Below, in pieces: positions 18,473 to 28,228 of a stretch of 64,000 nt of DNA. Position 1 is the stretch's first letter. Each line of letters opens with the position of its first letter. This DNA comes from an uncultured Pseudomonadota bacterium (GTDB taxonomy: Bacteria; Pseudomonadota; Gammaproteobacteria; Burkholderiales; Eutrophovitaceae). The stretch spans positions 1-64,000 of the forward strand of contig CALJLA010000068.1 of the NCBI GenBank assembly GCA_937983055.1, in the 5' to 3' direction. The notes beneath the pieces are model-generated. The model worked only from the letters and a program-made list of their open reading frames with translations. It was not told the DNA's origin and searched no databases. The translations under genes were made by a program, and so were the position numbers.

Positions 18473-18931
18473 TCACGAGTCTCGATGATCCAGAGGATGG
18501 CGCTGCGTTTCCAGTGGCCAGTAACGACGCATCGCGAGGAACGTGAACGACGTTGACCAGCCGATGAGCACCAGGCCGTTCAATGCCTCAATGCCGCTGA
18601 TCACGCGCAGATGTCCATCCGGAAATACATCGCCGAGACCCAGCGATGTATACATGACCGTGGAGTAATACAGGTAGTCCATGAAGCCTTCGGCCGGTTG
18701 ACCGAGAATTGTTCCCACCGCAAAGCCGCGTTCCAGGACAAAAAAGGCCCCGGCGTACAGGCTGACCTCAAGCATGTGGGCTGAGAAGGCACCGATCACC
18801 ACGACCAGCACCCGCGATTGTCCGGCCGGCCTGCACCGCGGCAACAATGCCGAGGTACGACGCAAGACCTCAAAGTGAATCAGCATGGTGGCGAGCACCA
18901 GCAGAAAACTCAAGCTCATGGCGATCAGCAT
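18473..18931 (-). CDS. Two-transmembrane ion-channel-like protein
   Basis: A 152-residue protein with about four hydrophobic stretches. The pore-like segment YYSTVMYTSLGLGDVFP is laid out as in bacterial ion-channel (potassium channel 2-TM) domains, but the selectivity filter reads TSLGLGD rather than TVGYGD. ATG 18931 was chosen over GTG 18937 because AGGAGA is 8 bases upstream of the ATG. It faces the metallochaperone gene convergently, and its upstream side adjoins the promoter of cfa. The ion selectivity cannot be predicted. Confidence 0.65.
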   Translation of the reverse strand: MLIAMSLSFLLVLATMLIHFEVLRRTSALLPRCRPAGQSRVLVVVIGAFSAHMLEVSLYAGAFFVLERGFAVGTILGQPAEGFMDYLYYSTVMYTSLGLGDVFPDGHLRVISGIEALNGLVLIGWSTSFTFLAMRRYWPLETQRHPLDHRDS

Positions 18932-18983
18932 CAACACATCTCCTGGCTAACAATGACGGGGAAGCTCCCCCGAGGTCCTGCGC

Positions 18984-19014
18984 TTGACTTGTTAGTTACG
19001 TGCAGGTTTTACGC
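18984..19014 (+). promoter_or_regulatory. MerR-type promoter upstream of cfa
   Basis: TTGACT (18984-18989), 19 bp, TTACGC (19009-19014). The right half-site reads GTGCAGGT, close to the window consensus GTACAGGT. Confidence 0.65.
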
Positions 19015-19100
19015 TTGCAATGCAACGACGCGGCCAGGGGTCGCACTGATTTCGATTGTCAAGGATACATGGGCGAGATTATGAGCGTAGGAGCAGCATC

Positions 19101-20333
19101 ATGAGCACCTCAACCACACACCTCACGCACGCGTTGGAAAAAGCACCACGGGGACGGCTACAGGCGCTGCTGGCTGATTGCGGCGTGACCGTGAACGGCA
19201 CCCGCGCGTTCGATATTCAGGTTCACGAGCCGCAAGCCATGCAGCGTATGCTTCGCCATGGATCGCTTGGGCTGGGTGAGTCGTACATGGACGGCCAGTG
19301 GGACTGCGAGCGTATTGATCAACTGGTCGAACGCCTGCTCCGCGGCGCCCTGAATCAACGCTTTGCGAATACGCGCGCCTCTCGCTGGCTGACCTGGGTG
19401 TCGCGTGTGCAAAACCTGCAGACACGCGCGCGGGCGCGAATCGTCGGTGAACAGCATTACGATGTGGGCAATGCATTATTCGAGTCGATGCTGGACCCGT
19501 ACATGAACTACTCCTGTGCGTACTGGGAACGGGCCGAGTCGCTGGAGCAGGCGCAACTCGACAAAATGGAGCTCATTTGTCGAAAACTCGAGTTAGAGCC
19601 GGGCATGACGCTGCTCGACATTGGTTGTGGCTGGGGCGGCCTGGCCCGGTATGCCGCCGAGCAGTACGGTGTGAGCGTGGTCGGTCTTACTATCTCAAAA
19701 CAGCAACACGCATGGGCGGTATCGCGTCTGCAGGATCTACCGGTCGAGATTCGCTGCCAGGACTACCGGGATGTGCGCGGCCGATTCGACCGCGTGGTAT
19801 CGGTCGGCATGTTTGAACACGTTGGCTACAAGAACTACGACACGTTCTTTCGCAAGTGCCGTAGCGTGTTGCGGGACGATGGGCTCATGCTGTTGCACAC
19901 GATCGGCAGCAATACATCGGTGCATTCGACGGATCCGTGGCTGCACCGGTACATATTTCCCTATGGCATGCTGCCGTCTATCGCGCAGATTGGCCAGGCT
20001 ATCGAACCCTGCTTTGTGATGGAGGACTGGCACAATTTCGGGACCGACTACGATCGGACCTTGATGGTGTGGCATGAACGCGTCAATAGAGCCTGGAATG
20101 GGCTTGGCGACCGCTACGACGATCGATTTCGACGCATGTGGAATTTCTACCTGCTCGCCTGTGCGGGCGCATTCCGCGCGCGCAACGTGCAATTGTGGCA
20201 AATCGTACTCGGCAAGGGCGATCGCGCGCGCAGCTACCGACGGCCCGCACTGTCGGCTTCTGCGGTCGACCAGGCGGTTGCGCGCCGCGGCGCCACGGCG
20301 CATGACGAATCCCGGAATGCTCTCAGAGATTGA
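19101..20333 (+). CDS. cfa: Cyclopropane-fatty-acyl-phospholipid synthase
   Basis: A 410-residue S-adenosylmethionine-dependent enzyme that adds a methylene bridge to unsaturated phospholipid chains, stiffening and protecting membranes. It has GLGESYMDGQWDC near the N terminus, HYDVGNALFESMLDPYMNYSC, the SAM-binding LLDIGCGWGGLARYAA, and EHVGYKNYDTFF. ATG 19101 follows GGAGC; the longer reading at 19056 lacks a site. It is monocistronic and driven by the MerR-type promoter at 18984, which places membrane modification in the same regulon as sugar catabolism. Confidence 0.93.
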   Translation: MSTSTTHLTHALEKAPRGRLQALLADCGVTVNGTRAFDIQVHEPQAMQRMLRHGSLGLGESYMDGQWDCERIDQLVERLLRGALNQRFANTRASRWLTWVSRVQNLQTRARARIVGEQHYDVGNALFESMLDPYMNYSCAYWERAESLEQAQLDKMELICRKLELEPGMTLLDIGCGWGGLARYAAEQYGVSVVGLTISKQQHAWAVSRLQDLPVEIRCQDYRDVRGRFDRVVSVGMFEHVGYKNYDTFFRKCRSVLRDDGLMLLHTIGSNTSVHSTDPWLHRYIFPYGMLPSIAQIGQAIEPCFVMEDWHNFGTDYDRTLMVWHERVNRAWNGLGDRYDDRFRRMWNFYLLACAGAFRARNVQLWQIVLGKGDRARSYRRPALSASAVDQAVARRGATAHDESRNALRD

Positions 20334-20476
20334 TCCGCGGCGTCTGGGTTTACGTAGATCGTTCCCCGATATGCCTTGAAGGATCCACAAGAACTAGTGG
20401 CAGAAACATCTCGCTGTGCGTCTTTGATCAATGCAGTCTTTGCGTTCGATCGACGATGCGAACGCTTATTGCGGCT

Positions 20477-21913
20477 TTATTCGCTACTTAGGTCGGACAC
20501 CGAATGCGCCGGTAGCGTAATCACGAACTGTGTACAGCCGTTGTCAGACACGACATCGATTCGCCCATCGTGCGCGTTGACGATCGACTTGACGATGGCG
20601 AGCCCCAACCCGACACCTTCATCGCTTTGTTGACGGGACCGATCGATGCGATAGAAGCGATCGAACAATCTCGGCAAATGCTCCGCGGGTATCGTCGGAC
20701 CTGGGTTGGCGATAGAAATGCGGGTTTCACCGGTCTCGGTCACATTGAGGTTGACGCGAATCGTGGCGCCCGGCGGCGAGTGACGGATAGCGTTTGACAG
20801 CAGATTGCTCAAGGCCCGTCGTAGCATCCGACGGTCGCCGGTGGTTTTGGCGGTACCCGTTAAGTCCAACTTCACATCACACTCATCTGCCCAACCCTCG
20901 TAGAATTCGAACAAGTCGTGGAACTCGTTCGTCAGCTCAAACTCGGCAATGCTTCCTTCCTGCTGACGATTGTCCGATTGCGCGAGAAACAGCATATCGC
21001 CAACCATCTGCGCCATACGCTGATATTCTTCCATGTTCGAATAGAGTATTTCGCGGTACTCATCGGCTGTGCGGGCGCGGGACAGACCCACCTCAGTTTG
21101 GGTCATCAGATTCGCTATGGGCGTACGCAGCTCATGAGCAATATCGGCATTGAAATCCGAGAGTCGGTGAAAGGCCTCATCCACACGCTCCAGCATCTCA
21201 TTAAAGGAGATGGCCAGTTCAGTGAGTTCGGCCGGCACGTCATCCGGCGACAGGCGAACGGCCAATTCATCCGCTCGGATATGGCGGATTTGCTCGACGA
21301 TGCCATGCAGCGGAACATGCCCCTGGCGCACTGCAATCCAGCCCATCAGGCTCATGAGCGCAATGCTTCCCACGATCAGTAACGATAGGTTGCGGCGGAA
21401 GCTCGCGAGAAACCGCACATGGTCATCGATTGGTACGGCAACCGCAAAAGCATACGGTCCGCTGGTAGTTTCCGCACGCTTGTACACGGACTCGGTTAGC
21501 ACGCGGTAGCTGCGATCGGCGTCGTTCCATGCGCGTACGCTGTTGGCTGCGGACCCATTGGGTACCGGACGAAGGACAGCGGACAGGTCCGGGCCTTCGC
21601 TTGCGTAGAGGGCCTTCCCATCGGGTCCAGCGACATACAGCGAGGCGTCATGGTGCCCAACCAGGATATCGGCGAATCGCGGTTCGAGGAACGTAATGTC
21701 TTGCGGCGTACGGATTTCCAATAACGCTGCTTGAACGGCATCTGCAATGACCACGAGTTCGTCGCCGTCTTGCTCTTTGAAGTGATTTTCCGTCGACTGG
21801 ACGATGACCCAACCGAAAGCCGAGAAGGCGATGGCCGCGGAGATGCTGAACAGCAGTGTCAGACGTAGAGCAAGCGATAACGGACGGCGCACAGTGGGTT
21901 CAAGTCCCGTCAT
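20477..21913 (-). CDS. Heavy-metal sensor histidine kinase, CusS/CopS-type
   Basis: A 478-residue inner-membrane kinase: first membrane segment about 13-38, periplasmic sensor about 43-175, second segment about 177-195, HAMP, then the H-box [10 protein letters not shown] (His260) and the N, G1 and G2 boxes near the C terminus. The length and domain order match CusS/CopS/PcoS sensors of periplasmic copper or silver. It overlaps the response-regulator gene by 14 bp, so the pair is coupled. The periplasmic metal-binding residues cannot be assigned from sequence alone. Confidence 0.85.
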   Translation of the reverse strand: MTGLEPTVRRPLSLALRLTLLFSISAAIAFSAFGWVIVQSTENHFKEQDGDELVVIADAVQAALLEIRTPQDITFLEPRFADILVGHHDASLYVAGPDGKALYASEGPDLSAVLRPVPNGSAANSVRAWNDADRSYRVLTESVYKRAETTSGPYAFAVAVPIDDHVRFLASFRRNLSLLIVGSIALMSLMGWIAVRQGHVPLHGIVEQIRHIRADELAVRLSPDDVPAELTELAISFNEMLERVDEAFHRLSDFNADIAHELRTPIANLMTQTEVGLSRARTADEYREILYSNMEEYQRMAQMVGDMLFLAQSDNRQQEGSIAEFELTNEFHDLFEFYEGWADECDVKLDLTGTAKTTGDRRMLRRALSNLLSNAIRHSPPGATIRVNLNVTETGETRISIANPGPTIPAEHLPRLFDRFYRIDRSRQQSDEGVGLGLAIVKSIVNAHDGRIDVVSDNGCTQFVITLPAHSVSDLSSE

Positions 21914-22583
21914 TGGATTCGAGCATGTAGCCCATACCGCGCACCGTGTGGATCAACTTGCGCTCGAACGCATCGTCGATCTTGGCCCGCAACCGGCGAA
22001 TCGCCACATCGATGACGTTCGTGTTGCTATCGAAGTTCATGTCCCAAACCTGGGAGGCGATCAGGGAGCGGGGCAGCACCTCGTTTTGATGGCGTATCAG
22101 CAATTCCAGCAGCGCAAACTCCTTGGCCGTGAGTGAGATGCGCTGCCCGGCCCGCGTCACCCGTCGACGCATCAGGTCGAGTTCAAGGTCGGCCACTATT
22201 AGACTCGTTTCGATCGCGGGAGCCGCCCCGCGCCGCAGCAGCGTCCGCACGCGCGCCAGCAACTCAGCGAAGGCAAACGGTTTGATGAGATAGTCGTCGG
22301 CACCCAATTCCAGTCCCTTGACGCGATCATCGACGCCGTCGCGGGCGGTAAGAAACAACACGGGAACCGTGTTTCCGGCATCGCGCATCGCTTCCAGTAT
22401 TTTCCAACCGTCAATGCGCGGCAGCATCACGTCGAGGATCACTAAATCGTACGACTCGGTCATGGCCCGGTGATGGCCATCCAGGCCGTTGCGGGCGAGA
22501 TCGACCATGAAACCGGCTTCGCTCAGGCCCTGGCGAAGATATTCACTGATTTTGGTCTCGTCTTCGACGATCAGTATTTTCAT
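21900..22583 (-). CDS. Response regulator, CusR/CopR-type
   Basis: A 227-residue OmpR/PhoB-class regulator. The receiver domain (1-115) has the phosphoacceptor Asp51 in [14 protein letters not shown], an acidic pocket EDE at 7-9, Thr near 78 and Lys near 101. The winged-helix domain (about 125-222) contains [24 protein letters not shown]. It is the first gene of the two-gene minus-strand operon. A perfect 6-6-6 dyad at 22690-22707, about 105 bp upstream, may be its binding site, implying autoregulation. Confidence 0.88.
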   Translation of the reverse strand: MKILIVEDETKISEYLRQGLSEAGFMVDLARNGLDGHHRAMTESYDLVILDVMLPRIDGWKILEAMRDAGNTVPVLFLTARDGVDDRVKGLELGADDYLIKPFAFAELLARVRTLLRRGAAPAIETSLIVADLELDLMRRRVTRAGQRISLTAKEFALLELLIRHQNEVLPRSLIASQVWDMNFDSNTNVIDVAIRRLRAKIDDAFERKLIHTVRGMGYMLESNDGT

Positions 22584-22689
22584 ACACGGTGTGCCTATTG
22601 CGTGGTGCGTCAGGCGCGGCGAACTCCGCGTATCACCCCACTCCTTGACCCAGACTACTCCTCGCCGGCTGGCACCAACATGACGCCAT

Positions 22690-22707
22690 CATTACGACAT
22701 TGTAATG
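22690..22707. promoter_or_regulatory. CATTAC-N6-GTAATG dyad, candidate CusR/CopR box
   Basis: A perfect inverted repeat CATTAC GACATT GTAATG lies between the divergent response-regulator gene and the merR gene. Copper-responsive OmpR-type regulators bind short ATTAC/GTAAT-type palindromes in related bacteria. The assignment is inferred from position and symmetry. Confidence 0.5.
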
Positions 22708-22974
22708 GTTATGTCACGTTTGAGTCAGGGCTCGCTGGCTAGAGTGTGAACAGGCTAGCTGCCGGGCGGCGTGTTAGGCCGGCGAGTGATCCGGGGCGCA
22801 CTCAATCCGCGGCATGGCGATTCCCTGGGCCATTGGTGCCGAAGAACTGGATCGGTTCGACGTGCTTCGCCCCCGGTGATCGGCCGGGCTCGTGGCCAGG
22901 CTGTGCATGTCACTGGGAGCGGCCGAAAAACAACGTGGCGTTCAAGTCTCAATCAAGAAACCGCGAGGGACAAC

Positions 22975-23529
22975 ATGCTTAACCAATCAACCAAGCCTTT
23001 AGGCTCGTTACATGTGGGAGAATTGGCCCGCAAGGCCAACGTGACACCCGCCGCCGTTCGATATTATGCGCGTACCGGACTGATTCATCCCGGCCGCGAA
23101 CCCGACAATGGCTATCGGTGTTTCTCCGGAGGTGATGTTCGGCGGATCGCGTTCATTCGGCGGGCTCAAGCGCTCGGTCTCACTATCGGCGACATCAAGG
23201 CCATTCTGGATGCTGCGGACCAGGGTGAGGTGCCCTGTGATGAGGTGAAGACAATGGTGGAGCGACGGCTTACGCGGGTCAGAGACCATATCGCCGAGCT
23301 TGAAGCGAAGGAAGCGCGTATCCGCCGTGCGATTTCAGCGTGGGAGACAATGGACGAGCCGACACCCGTCGATGGAGAACTGTGCCCGCTCATCGAACGT
23401 CTGGATCGGCATAACGGCGAAGCACGGATCCAAGCACGTCGGCAACAGTCAACCGCAAACGGCGCTGGTCATCGGGGCGCTGGTCATCGGGTACGCATCA
23501 GTGACAACGCCGCGGGTGCGTCGGCTTGA
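22975..23529 (+). CDS. MerR-family regulator with Cys88/Cys137, candidate regulon activator
   Basis: A 184-residue MerR-family protein. The helix-turn-helix and wing are VGELARKANVTPAAVRYYARTGL through NGYRCFSGGDVRRI (14-58). The dimerisation helix starts after Cys88 (VPCDEVK), the position that in ZntR/MerR-type sensors marks divalent-metal sensing. A second cysteine, Cys137, is in GELCPLIER. The C-terminal tail contains a tandem GAGHR-GAGHR from a 15-bp DNA duplication. ATG 22975 fits the domain start and has a GAGGGA site. Close to the protein at 28923 and to the fragment at 41986. The effector is unknown. Confidence 0.85.
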   Translation: MLNQSTKPLGSLHVGELARKANVTPAAVRYYARTGLIHPGREPDNGYRCFSGGDVRRIAFIRRAQALGLTIGDIKAILDAADQGEVPCDEVKTMVERRLTRVRDHIAELEAKEARIRRAISAWETMDEPTPVDGELCPLIERLDRHNGEARIQARRQQSTANGAGHRGAGHRVRISDNAAGASA

Positions 23530-23789
23530 GGGAAGGCCAACGCGAGCGTGATCGTTGAGGCGACAAAGCCGGACTCAGAACGACCGTAAATTGAACGGGT
23601 CAAATTTCGGCGGCATCCGATAGAGTTCGACCACAAGATCCTTTGTTTGAAGGAAGGGACGCCGCTGGGAAAAGTTGGAGGATCAAACGCAACACGCGAT
23701 ACGTGAACCCGCCAGAGACCCGCGTGATCCCGTTGTGCCCACCGTTGGATCGCGATCGAATCGGGACCGACGCCGGACCAAGAGACCTT

Positions 23790-25544
23790 ATGGACGCGAT
23801 CCAATCCACGTATTCGGAACTCAATCAATCTCCGGGCCTCGAGAACTACAACACGTTCTTGAGCGACAACGCGCTGCGCGCGGCTCTGCGGCGTGAGGGT
23901 GCCGGTTGGGCTACGGATGAACTGACCGTTTACGGCGCATTGACGGGGCGCGGCGAATTCATTCGCCTGGGATTTCAAGCGAATGAATATCGACCGCGAT
24001 TGAGCACCCATGACGCCAAGGCACGTCGCGTTGATCTGGTGGAATACCATCCCGCCTACCACGAACTCCTCGGTGGTGCGATCCGTCACGGGCTACATTC
24101 ACGACCTTGGACTGAGCAACGAGCGGGCTCGCACGTGGCGCGCGCTGCGTTCAATTATTTGCAGACGCAGGTAGAGGCAGGCCACGGCTGTCCGCTGACG
24201 ATGACGTTTGCGGCAATGCCGACGCTCAGAAAACAGCCGAAACTGGCGGCGCTGTGGGAGCCGTTGGTGACGGCGCGTGAGTACGATCCGCGCAATGTGC
24301 CGGTGAGCGAAAAACCGGGGGTCACCATTGGTATGGCCATGACGGAGAAGCAGGGCGGATCGGACGTGCGCGCGAACACAACGCAGGCAACGCCGCTTGC
24401 ATCGGCGGGGCCGGGCGAGCGCTACGTGCTCCGGGGTCACAAGTATTTCGTTTCCGCGCCGATGAGTGATGCCTTTCTGGTGCTGGCGCAAGCACCGGGT
24501 GGACTATCTTGTTTCCTGCTGCCGCGTTGGCTGCCCGACGGCACCAAAAACGCCATCGAGCTGCAGCAACTCAAACGCAAAATGGGCAACGTCTCCAACG
24601 CGTCGGCGGAAGTGGAGTTGCGGGATGCCCATGCTTGGTTGGTGGGCGATGAAGGGCGCGGTGTCGCGAATATCCTGGAGATGGTCGCGCTTACCCGGTT
24701 CGATTGCATGGTGGCCTCCGCAGCGGGTATGCGCCAGGCGGTGGCACAGGTGACGCATCATGCGGCGTATCGACAGACCTTTGGCAAGCGCCTGGATCAG
24801 CACCCATTGATGCAGAACGTTCTGGCGGATCTGGCCATGGAGTCGGAGGCCGCGCTGGCGTTGAGCTTTAGAACGGCGCGTGCATTAGATCACTTGGCAG
24901 ACGATAGCGAAGCCGCGCTGTTTCGGCTGTTGACGCCGATCGGTAAATACTGGGTTTGCAAACGAGCCCCGGCACATGCGTATGAGGCCATGGAATGTCT
25001 GGGTGGTAGCGGCGCCATCGAAACGTCAATCCTGTCGCGGCTCTACCGGGAAGCCCCGATCAACGCGATTTGGGAGGGAAGCGGCAATATCCAGTGCCTG
25101 GATCTGTTTCGCGCCATTCAGCGTCAACCCGATGGATTGGACGCCGTGATCGAGGAGCTGAATGCGGCGGCGGGGATGAACGACCTATACGATCGCCACC
25201 GCCGGCACCTGGGCACGCTACTGATGAGCGCCAGACAGCATAGCGATGCACCCAGGTCGGTCTATGAAGGACGTCAGCTGATGCAGTCACTGGCACTCGG
25301 CTTACAGGCAAGCCTGCTGTTGCGCGGCGACAACGCCGCGGTGGCCGAGGCTTTCTGCCAGGGGCGTTTGTCCTCAGGTGCCTCGGGATTGTTCGGTGCG
25401 TTGCCGCAGGGCGTGCCGAGTGCGGCGATTATCGAGCGTGCCCGGCCGCTGCTGTCCGCCAAACAAGAGCCGTCGGCGGTGGCGGTCGAGCCCGACACGC
25501 CGCCGCCTCACGGAGTCGCAGGACGCTGCGGGAACCGGGACTGA
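23790..25544 (+). CDS. AidB-like acyl-CoA dehydrogenase-fold protein
   Basis: A 584-residue protein of the AidB branch of the acyl-CoA dehydrogenase superfamily, with LENYNTFLSDNALRAA at the start, the flavin-region motif GMAMTEKQGGSDVRANTT, and YEAMECLGGSGAIETS and NAIWEGSGNIQCLD near residues 390-440. E. coli AidB is a flavoprotein of the alkylation-damage response that binds DNA and shows weak isovaleryl-CoA dehydrogenase activity. ATG 23790 was chosen because it begins the conserved region; the frame runs open back to 23643 without family similarity. It stands alone between the merR gene and hflK. A role in protecting against damage under metal stress is an inference. Confidence 0.82.
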   Translation: MDAIQSTYSELNQSPGLENYNTFLSDNALRAALRREGAGWATDELTVYGALTGRGEFIRLGFQANEYRPRLSTHDAKARRVDLVEYHPAYHELLGGAIRHGLHSRPWTEQRAGSHVARAAFNYLQTQVEAGHGCPLTMTFAAMPTLRKQPKLAALWEPLVTAREYDPRNVPVSEKPGVTIGMAMTEKQGGSDVRANTTQATPLASAGPGERYVLRGHKYFVSAPMSDAFLVLAQAPGGLSCFLLPRWLPDGTKNAIELQQLKRKMGNVSNASAEVELRDAHAWLVGDEGRGVANILEMVALTRFDCMVASAAGMRQAVAQVTHHAAYRQTFGKRLDQHPLMQNVLADLAMESEAALALSFRTARALDHLADDSEAALFRLLTPIGKYWVCKRAPAHAYEAMECLGGSGAIETSILSRLYREAPINAIWEGSGNIQCLDLFRAIQRQPDGLDAVIEELNAAAGMNDLYDRHRRHLGTLLMSARQHSDAPRSVYEGRQLMQSLALGLQASLLLRGDNAAVAEAFCQGRLSSGASGLFGALPQGVPSAAIIERARPLLSAKQEPSAVAVEPDTPPPHGVAGRCGNRD

Positions 25545-25563
25545 ATTGCCTCAGCGATTGGCC

Positions 25564-25594
25564 TTGACCTGGCAGTAGGGTACAGCTTGCACAA
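25564..25594 (+). promoter_or_regulatory. MerR-type promoter upstream of hflKC
   Basis: TTGACC (25564-25569), 19-bp spacer ending in GGGTACAGCTT, GCACAA (25589-25594). It begins 20 bp after the aidB-like stop and leads into hflK with a leader of about 65 bases. Confidence 0.7.
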
Positions 25595-25667
25595 TAGCCA
25601 TTACGGTTGGCGCTCGGATGCCATCGAGCGCCGAGCCATCATTGCAAGATTTTTTGAGAGTCACGAC

Positions 25668-26654
25668 ATGGCCACGCAGCGCGGCGCGCCCGACCTGAGT
25701 CAGATACCCCTACCACGCGGGATCGTCCCGCTGGCGATCGCCGGCGCACTGGTAGTGTGGCTGCTGTATTCAGCCCTGTTTACCGTGCCGGCCGAATCCG
25801 TGGGTGTGATTCAGCGCTTTGGGCACTACCACAGTGAGGTTGAGCCCGGCTTGCACATCAAGTGGCCATTCGGCATTGACCGGGTCACTTTGGTGCCCGT
25901 GAAACGGCAGCTGAAAGAGGAGTTCGGCTTCAGTACGCCGGGCGCCACATTTGGCGATCAGGCGTCCGCACCCAACCAGTGGGTACTCGAGACCACCATG
26001 GTCACCGGTGACCTCAACACCGCTTTGGTCGAGTGGATCATTCAATTTCGTATCGAGGTGCCATTCGATTTTCTGTTCAATGTTCGCGATCCGGGTGACA
26101 CGCTCCGCGATGTGTCCGAATCAGTGATGCGCGAAGTCATCGGCGACCGAACGGTCGATGAAGTGCTCACGATTGGGCGCCAGGACATCGAATCCACCGC
26201 CCAAGTCAAGCTCCAGGACGTGGTAAACAAGTACGAAATGGGGCTTCGGATCGACCAGATTCAGCTGAAGAACGTCAATCCTCCGGAGCCCGTGCAGGAA
26301 TCATTCGACCGGGTGAACGAAGCGCAGCAAGAACGTGAGCGGATGATCAACGATGCACGCGGTGAATACAACAAAGCGGTGCCGCGCGCACGCGGTGAAG
26401 CCGATCAGGGCATTCAGGCGGCGGAGGGCTATGCCATCCAGCGAGTGAACAAAGCCGAGGGCGACGTGCAACGATTCAACGCGTTGCTGGCCGAGTACCT
26501 CAAAGCCCCCGAGGTCACCAAACGACGGCTGTACCTGGAGACCCTGAATGAGGTGCTACCACGGGTGGACGCCAAGGTCATCGTTGATGAATCGGCGTCC
26601 TCGGTCTTGCCGCTGTTGCAGTTGGACACCGCGAAGTCGAGGGTCGAGCAATGA
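25668..26654 (+). CDS. hflK: HflK, SPFH-domain protease-modulating membrane protein
   Basis: A 328-residue protein with a single N-terminal membrane anchor (about 20-42) and an SPFH/band-7 domain starting VPAESVGVIQRFG, then a coiled-coil region. HflK and HflC form a large periplasmic-facing cage around the FtsH protease and affect membrane protein quality control. ATG 25668 starts at the usual family N terminus (short cytoplasmic tail then membrane segment). Its TGA overlaps the hflC ATG. This copy lies outside the usual hfq-hflX context and has its own MerR-type promoter, suggesting a stress-specific duplicate. Confidence 0.88.
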   Translation: MATQRGAPDLSQIPLPRGIVPLAIAGALVVWLLYSALFTVPAESVGVIQRFGHYHSEVEPGLHIKWPFGIDRVTLVPVKRQLKEEFGFSTPGATFGDQASAPNQWVLETTMVTGDLNTALVEWIIQFRIEVPFDFLFNVRDPGDTLRDVSESVMREVIGDRTVDEVLTIGRQDIESTAQVKLQDVVNKYEMGLRIDQIQLKNVNPPEPVQESFDRVNEAQQERERMINDARGEYNKAVPRARGEADQGIQAAEGYAIQRVNKAEGDVQRFNALLAEYLKAPEVTKRRLYLETLNEVLPRVDAKVIVDESASSVLPLLQLDTAKSRVEQ

Positions 26655-27613
26655 AAAGTCTGAACATGGCGTCCGCGGTGATCCTGGTGTTGCTGGTGCT
26701 GGCCGGCATCGTGGCGAGCCAGGCGCTCTACACCGTGGATGAAACAGAACGCGTCATCATTACTCAATTTGGTCGACCCGTCGGCGACGTTATCGATGAG
26801 GCCGGCTTGAAAATGAAGGTGCCGTTTATCCAAACCGTAAATCGAATCGAGAAACGTATTCTCGTTTGGGACGGCTCGGCCAACGACATGCCCACCAAAG
26901 ACAAACTCTACATCACGGTGGACACCTTCGGTCGGTGGCGTATCAAAGACTCCTTGCAGTACTTTTTGCGCCTGCGCGATGAGCGCAGTGCGCAATCACG
27001 CCTCGAAGATATTCTCGGTAGCGAAACCCGCAATGCCGTCGCGAAACACGAACTCATCGAGATTGTGCGTACCAGCAAAGACCGATCGCCCGAAGTTGAC
27101 CCGATGCTGGCTGACGTGGATATCAGTACGCTGCTGCCGATCACCAAAGGCAGACAGAGTATCGAAGCAGACATCTTTGATGCGGCGTCCGGTAAGTTGG
27201 CCGAATTTGGCATCGAGCTGCTGGACATCCGCTTCAAGCGGATCAATTACAACGAGAGTGTGCGGCAGAAGATTTACGCGCGCATGATCAGTGAACGCGA
27301 TCAAATCGCTGAGCGGTTTCGATCGGAAGGCGCTGGTGAGGCCGCCCGCATCAACGGAGACAAAGAGCGTGATTTGCAGAAAATCACCTCCGAGGCCTAT
27401 CGCAAAATTCAAACAATACAAGGCCAAGCGGATGCCAAAGCCACCGATATTTATGCGCGTAGCTACAATCAGTCACCAGCGGCTGCCGACCTGTATGAAT
27501 TTGTGAAGACTCTGGAAACGTATCAATCGGTGATCGACTCGAACACCACGCTGGTATTGTCAACCGACAGTGACCTGATGCGACTCGTCAAGACGATGGG
27601 GGCGGCAGAGTGA
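26651..27613 (+). CDS. hflC: HflC, SPFH-domain partner of HflK
   Basis: A 320-residue partner of HflK with an N-terminal membrane segment (about 5-25) and a band-7 domain (VDETERVIITQFGRPVGD onward), followed by a helical region with KIQTIQGQADAKATDIYARSY. ATG 26651 overlaps the hflK stop (ATGA), indicating translational coupling and fixed stoichiometry. A hairpin follows the gene at 27631-27651. Confidence 0.9.
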   Translation: MKSLNMASAVILVLLVLAGIVASQALYTVDETERVIITQFGRPVGDVIDEAGLKMKVPFIQTVNRIEKRILVWDGSANDMPTKDKLYITVDTFGRWRIKDSLQYFLRLRDERSAQSRLEDILGSETRNAVAKHELIEIVRTSKDRSPEVDPMLADVDISTLLPITKGRQSIEADIFDAASGKLAEFGIELLDIRFKRINYNESVRQKIYARMISERDQIAERFRSEGAGEAARINGDKERDLQKITSEAYRKIQTIQGQADAKATDIYARSYNQSPAAADLYEFVKTLETYQSVIDSNTTLVLSTDSDLMRLVKTMGAAE

Positions 27614-27630
27614 CCGGTACGGCGTTGCCC

Positions 27631-27651
27631 GTGACCGTCAGAATCGGTCAC
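27631..27651 (+). terminator. 7-bp hairpin after hflC, possible terminator
   Basis: GTGACCG and CGGTCAC form a perfect stem around a 7-base loop, 18 bp after the hflC stop and between convergent genes. No clear T-run follows, so it may be a weak or Rho-associated end. Confidence 0.3.
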
Positions 27652-27736
27652 TGCAGTCGTTTAACGACGCTAAACGAGCGATAGAGGCAGCGTGCAGCCC
27701 GCATGCCGTTGCTGCCCCTGACGTTACTGCGTGGCG

Positions 27737-28195
27737 CTAAATATCGCGGATTCGGTTGCTCTGTTGGGCCAGCCGGATGGTTTCGTGTTGCTCCATCTCC
27801 AGTAACGATTCGATCAAGTCCCGTGCCTCCGGTATCTCGGCTCTGCCCAACAGGTAACGATACAGCTCCGTTACCTGGTTGTGCAGATCAAATACCGATT
27901 GGTATATCTCCTCGAAGGTCATGCTCGCATAGGGCGCGTCACACGCCCGATGGGGGTCAATCGGTTCATGCTTGAGATAATCGTACACCCACGTATTTAA
28001 CGCCTTTGGGTCGGCGCGCTTCTCGAAGCCTTCGACGATTTTTTCCAAATTCGATTCGTGTTCGGCCAGATAAGTCAGAAGCCACTGAGCCTGAAGCCGC
28101 TCGGCGTGTGTCGAGCAGTGCGACAGACACTCGGCCAGGCGATGGTGAAGCGCTCGAGTCCAATCGATAAGATCCGCAAAGGTTGTCACTTTCAT
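27737..28195 (-). CDS. Unknown all-helical His/Glu-rich protein
   Basis: A 152-residue soluble protein predicted to be mostly helical, rich in Glu and His, with pairs such as HHRLAECLSHCSTH, AEHESNLEK and LEMEQHETIRLAQ spaced like the metal ligands of ferritin- or hemerythrin-like bundles. I do not recognise the family with certainty. ATG 28195 was preferred over the earlier GTG because a GGAGA site stands at the right distance. A MerR-type promoter at 28229-28259 lies directly upstream, so the gene is in the stress regulon. Confidence 0.6.
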   Translation of the reverse strand: MKVTTFADLIDWTRALHHRLAECLSHCSTHAERLQAQWLLTYLAEHESNLEKIVEGFEKRADPKALNTWVYDYLKHEPIDPHRACDAPYASMTFEEIYQSVFDLHNQVTELYRYLLGRAEIPEARDLIESLLEMEQHETIRLAQQSNRIRDI

Positions 28196-28228
28196 CGTAC
28201 GCAGTTTCTCCACACAGGTTGCGGCGTA

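Noticed and set aside
23461..23490. Tandem 15-bp units as a possible CRISPR or repeat array
   Set aside because: Only two units, no spacers, and they lie inside a coding frame.
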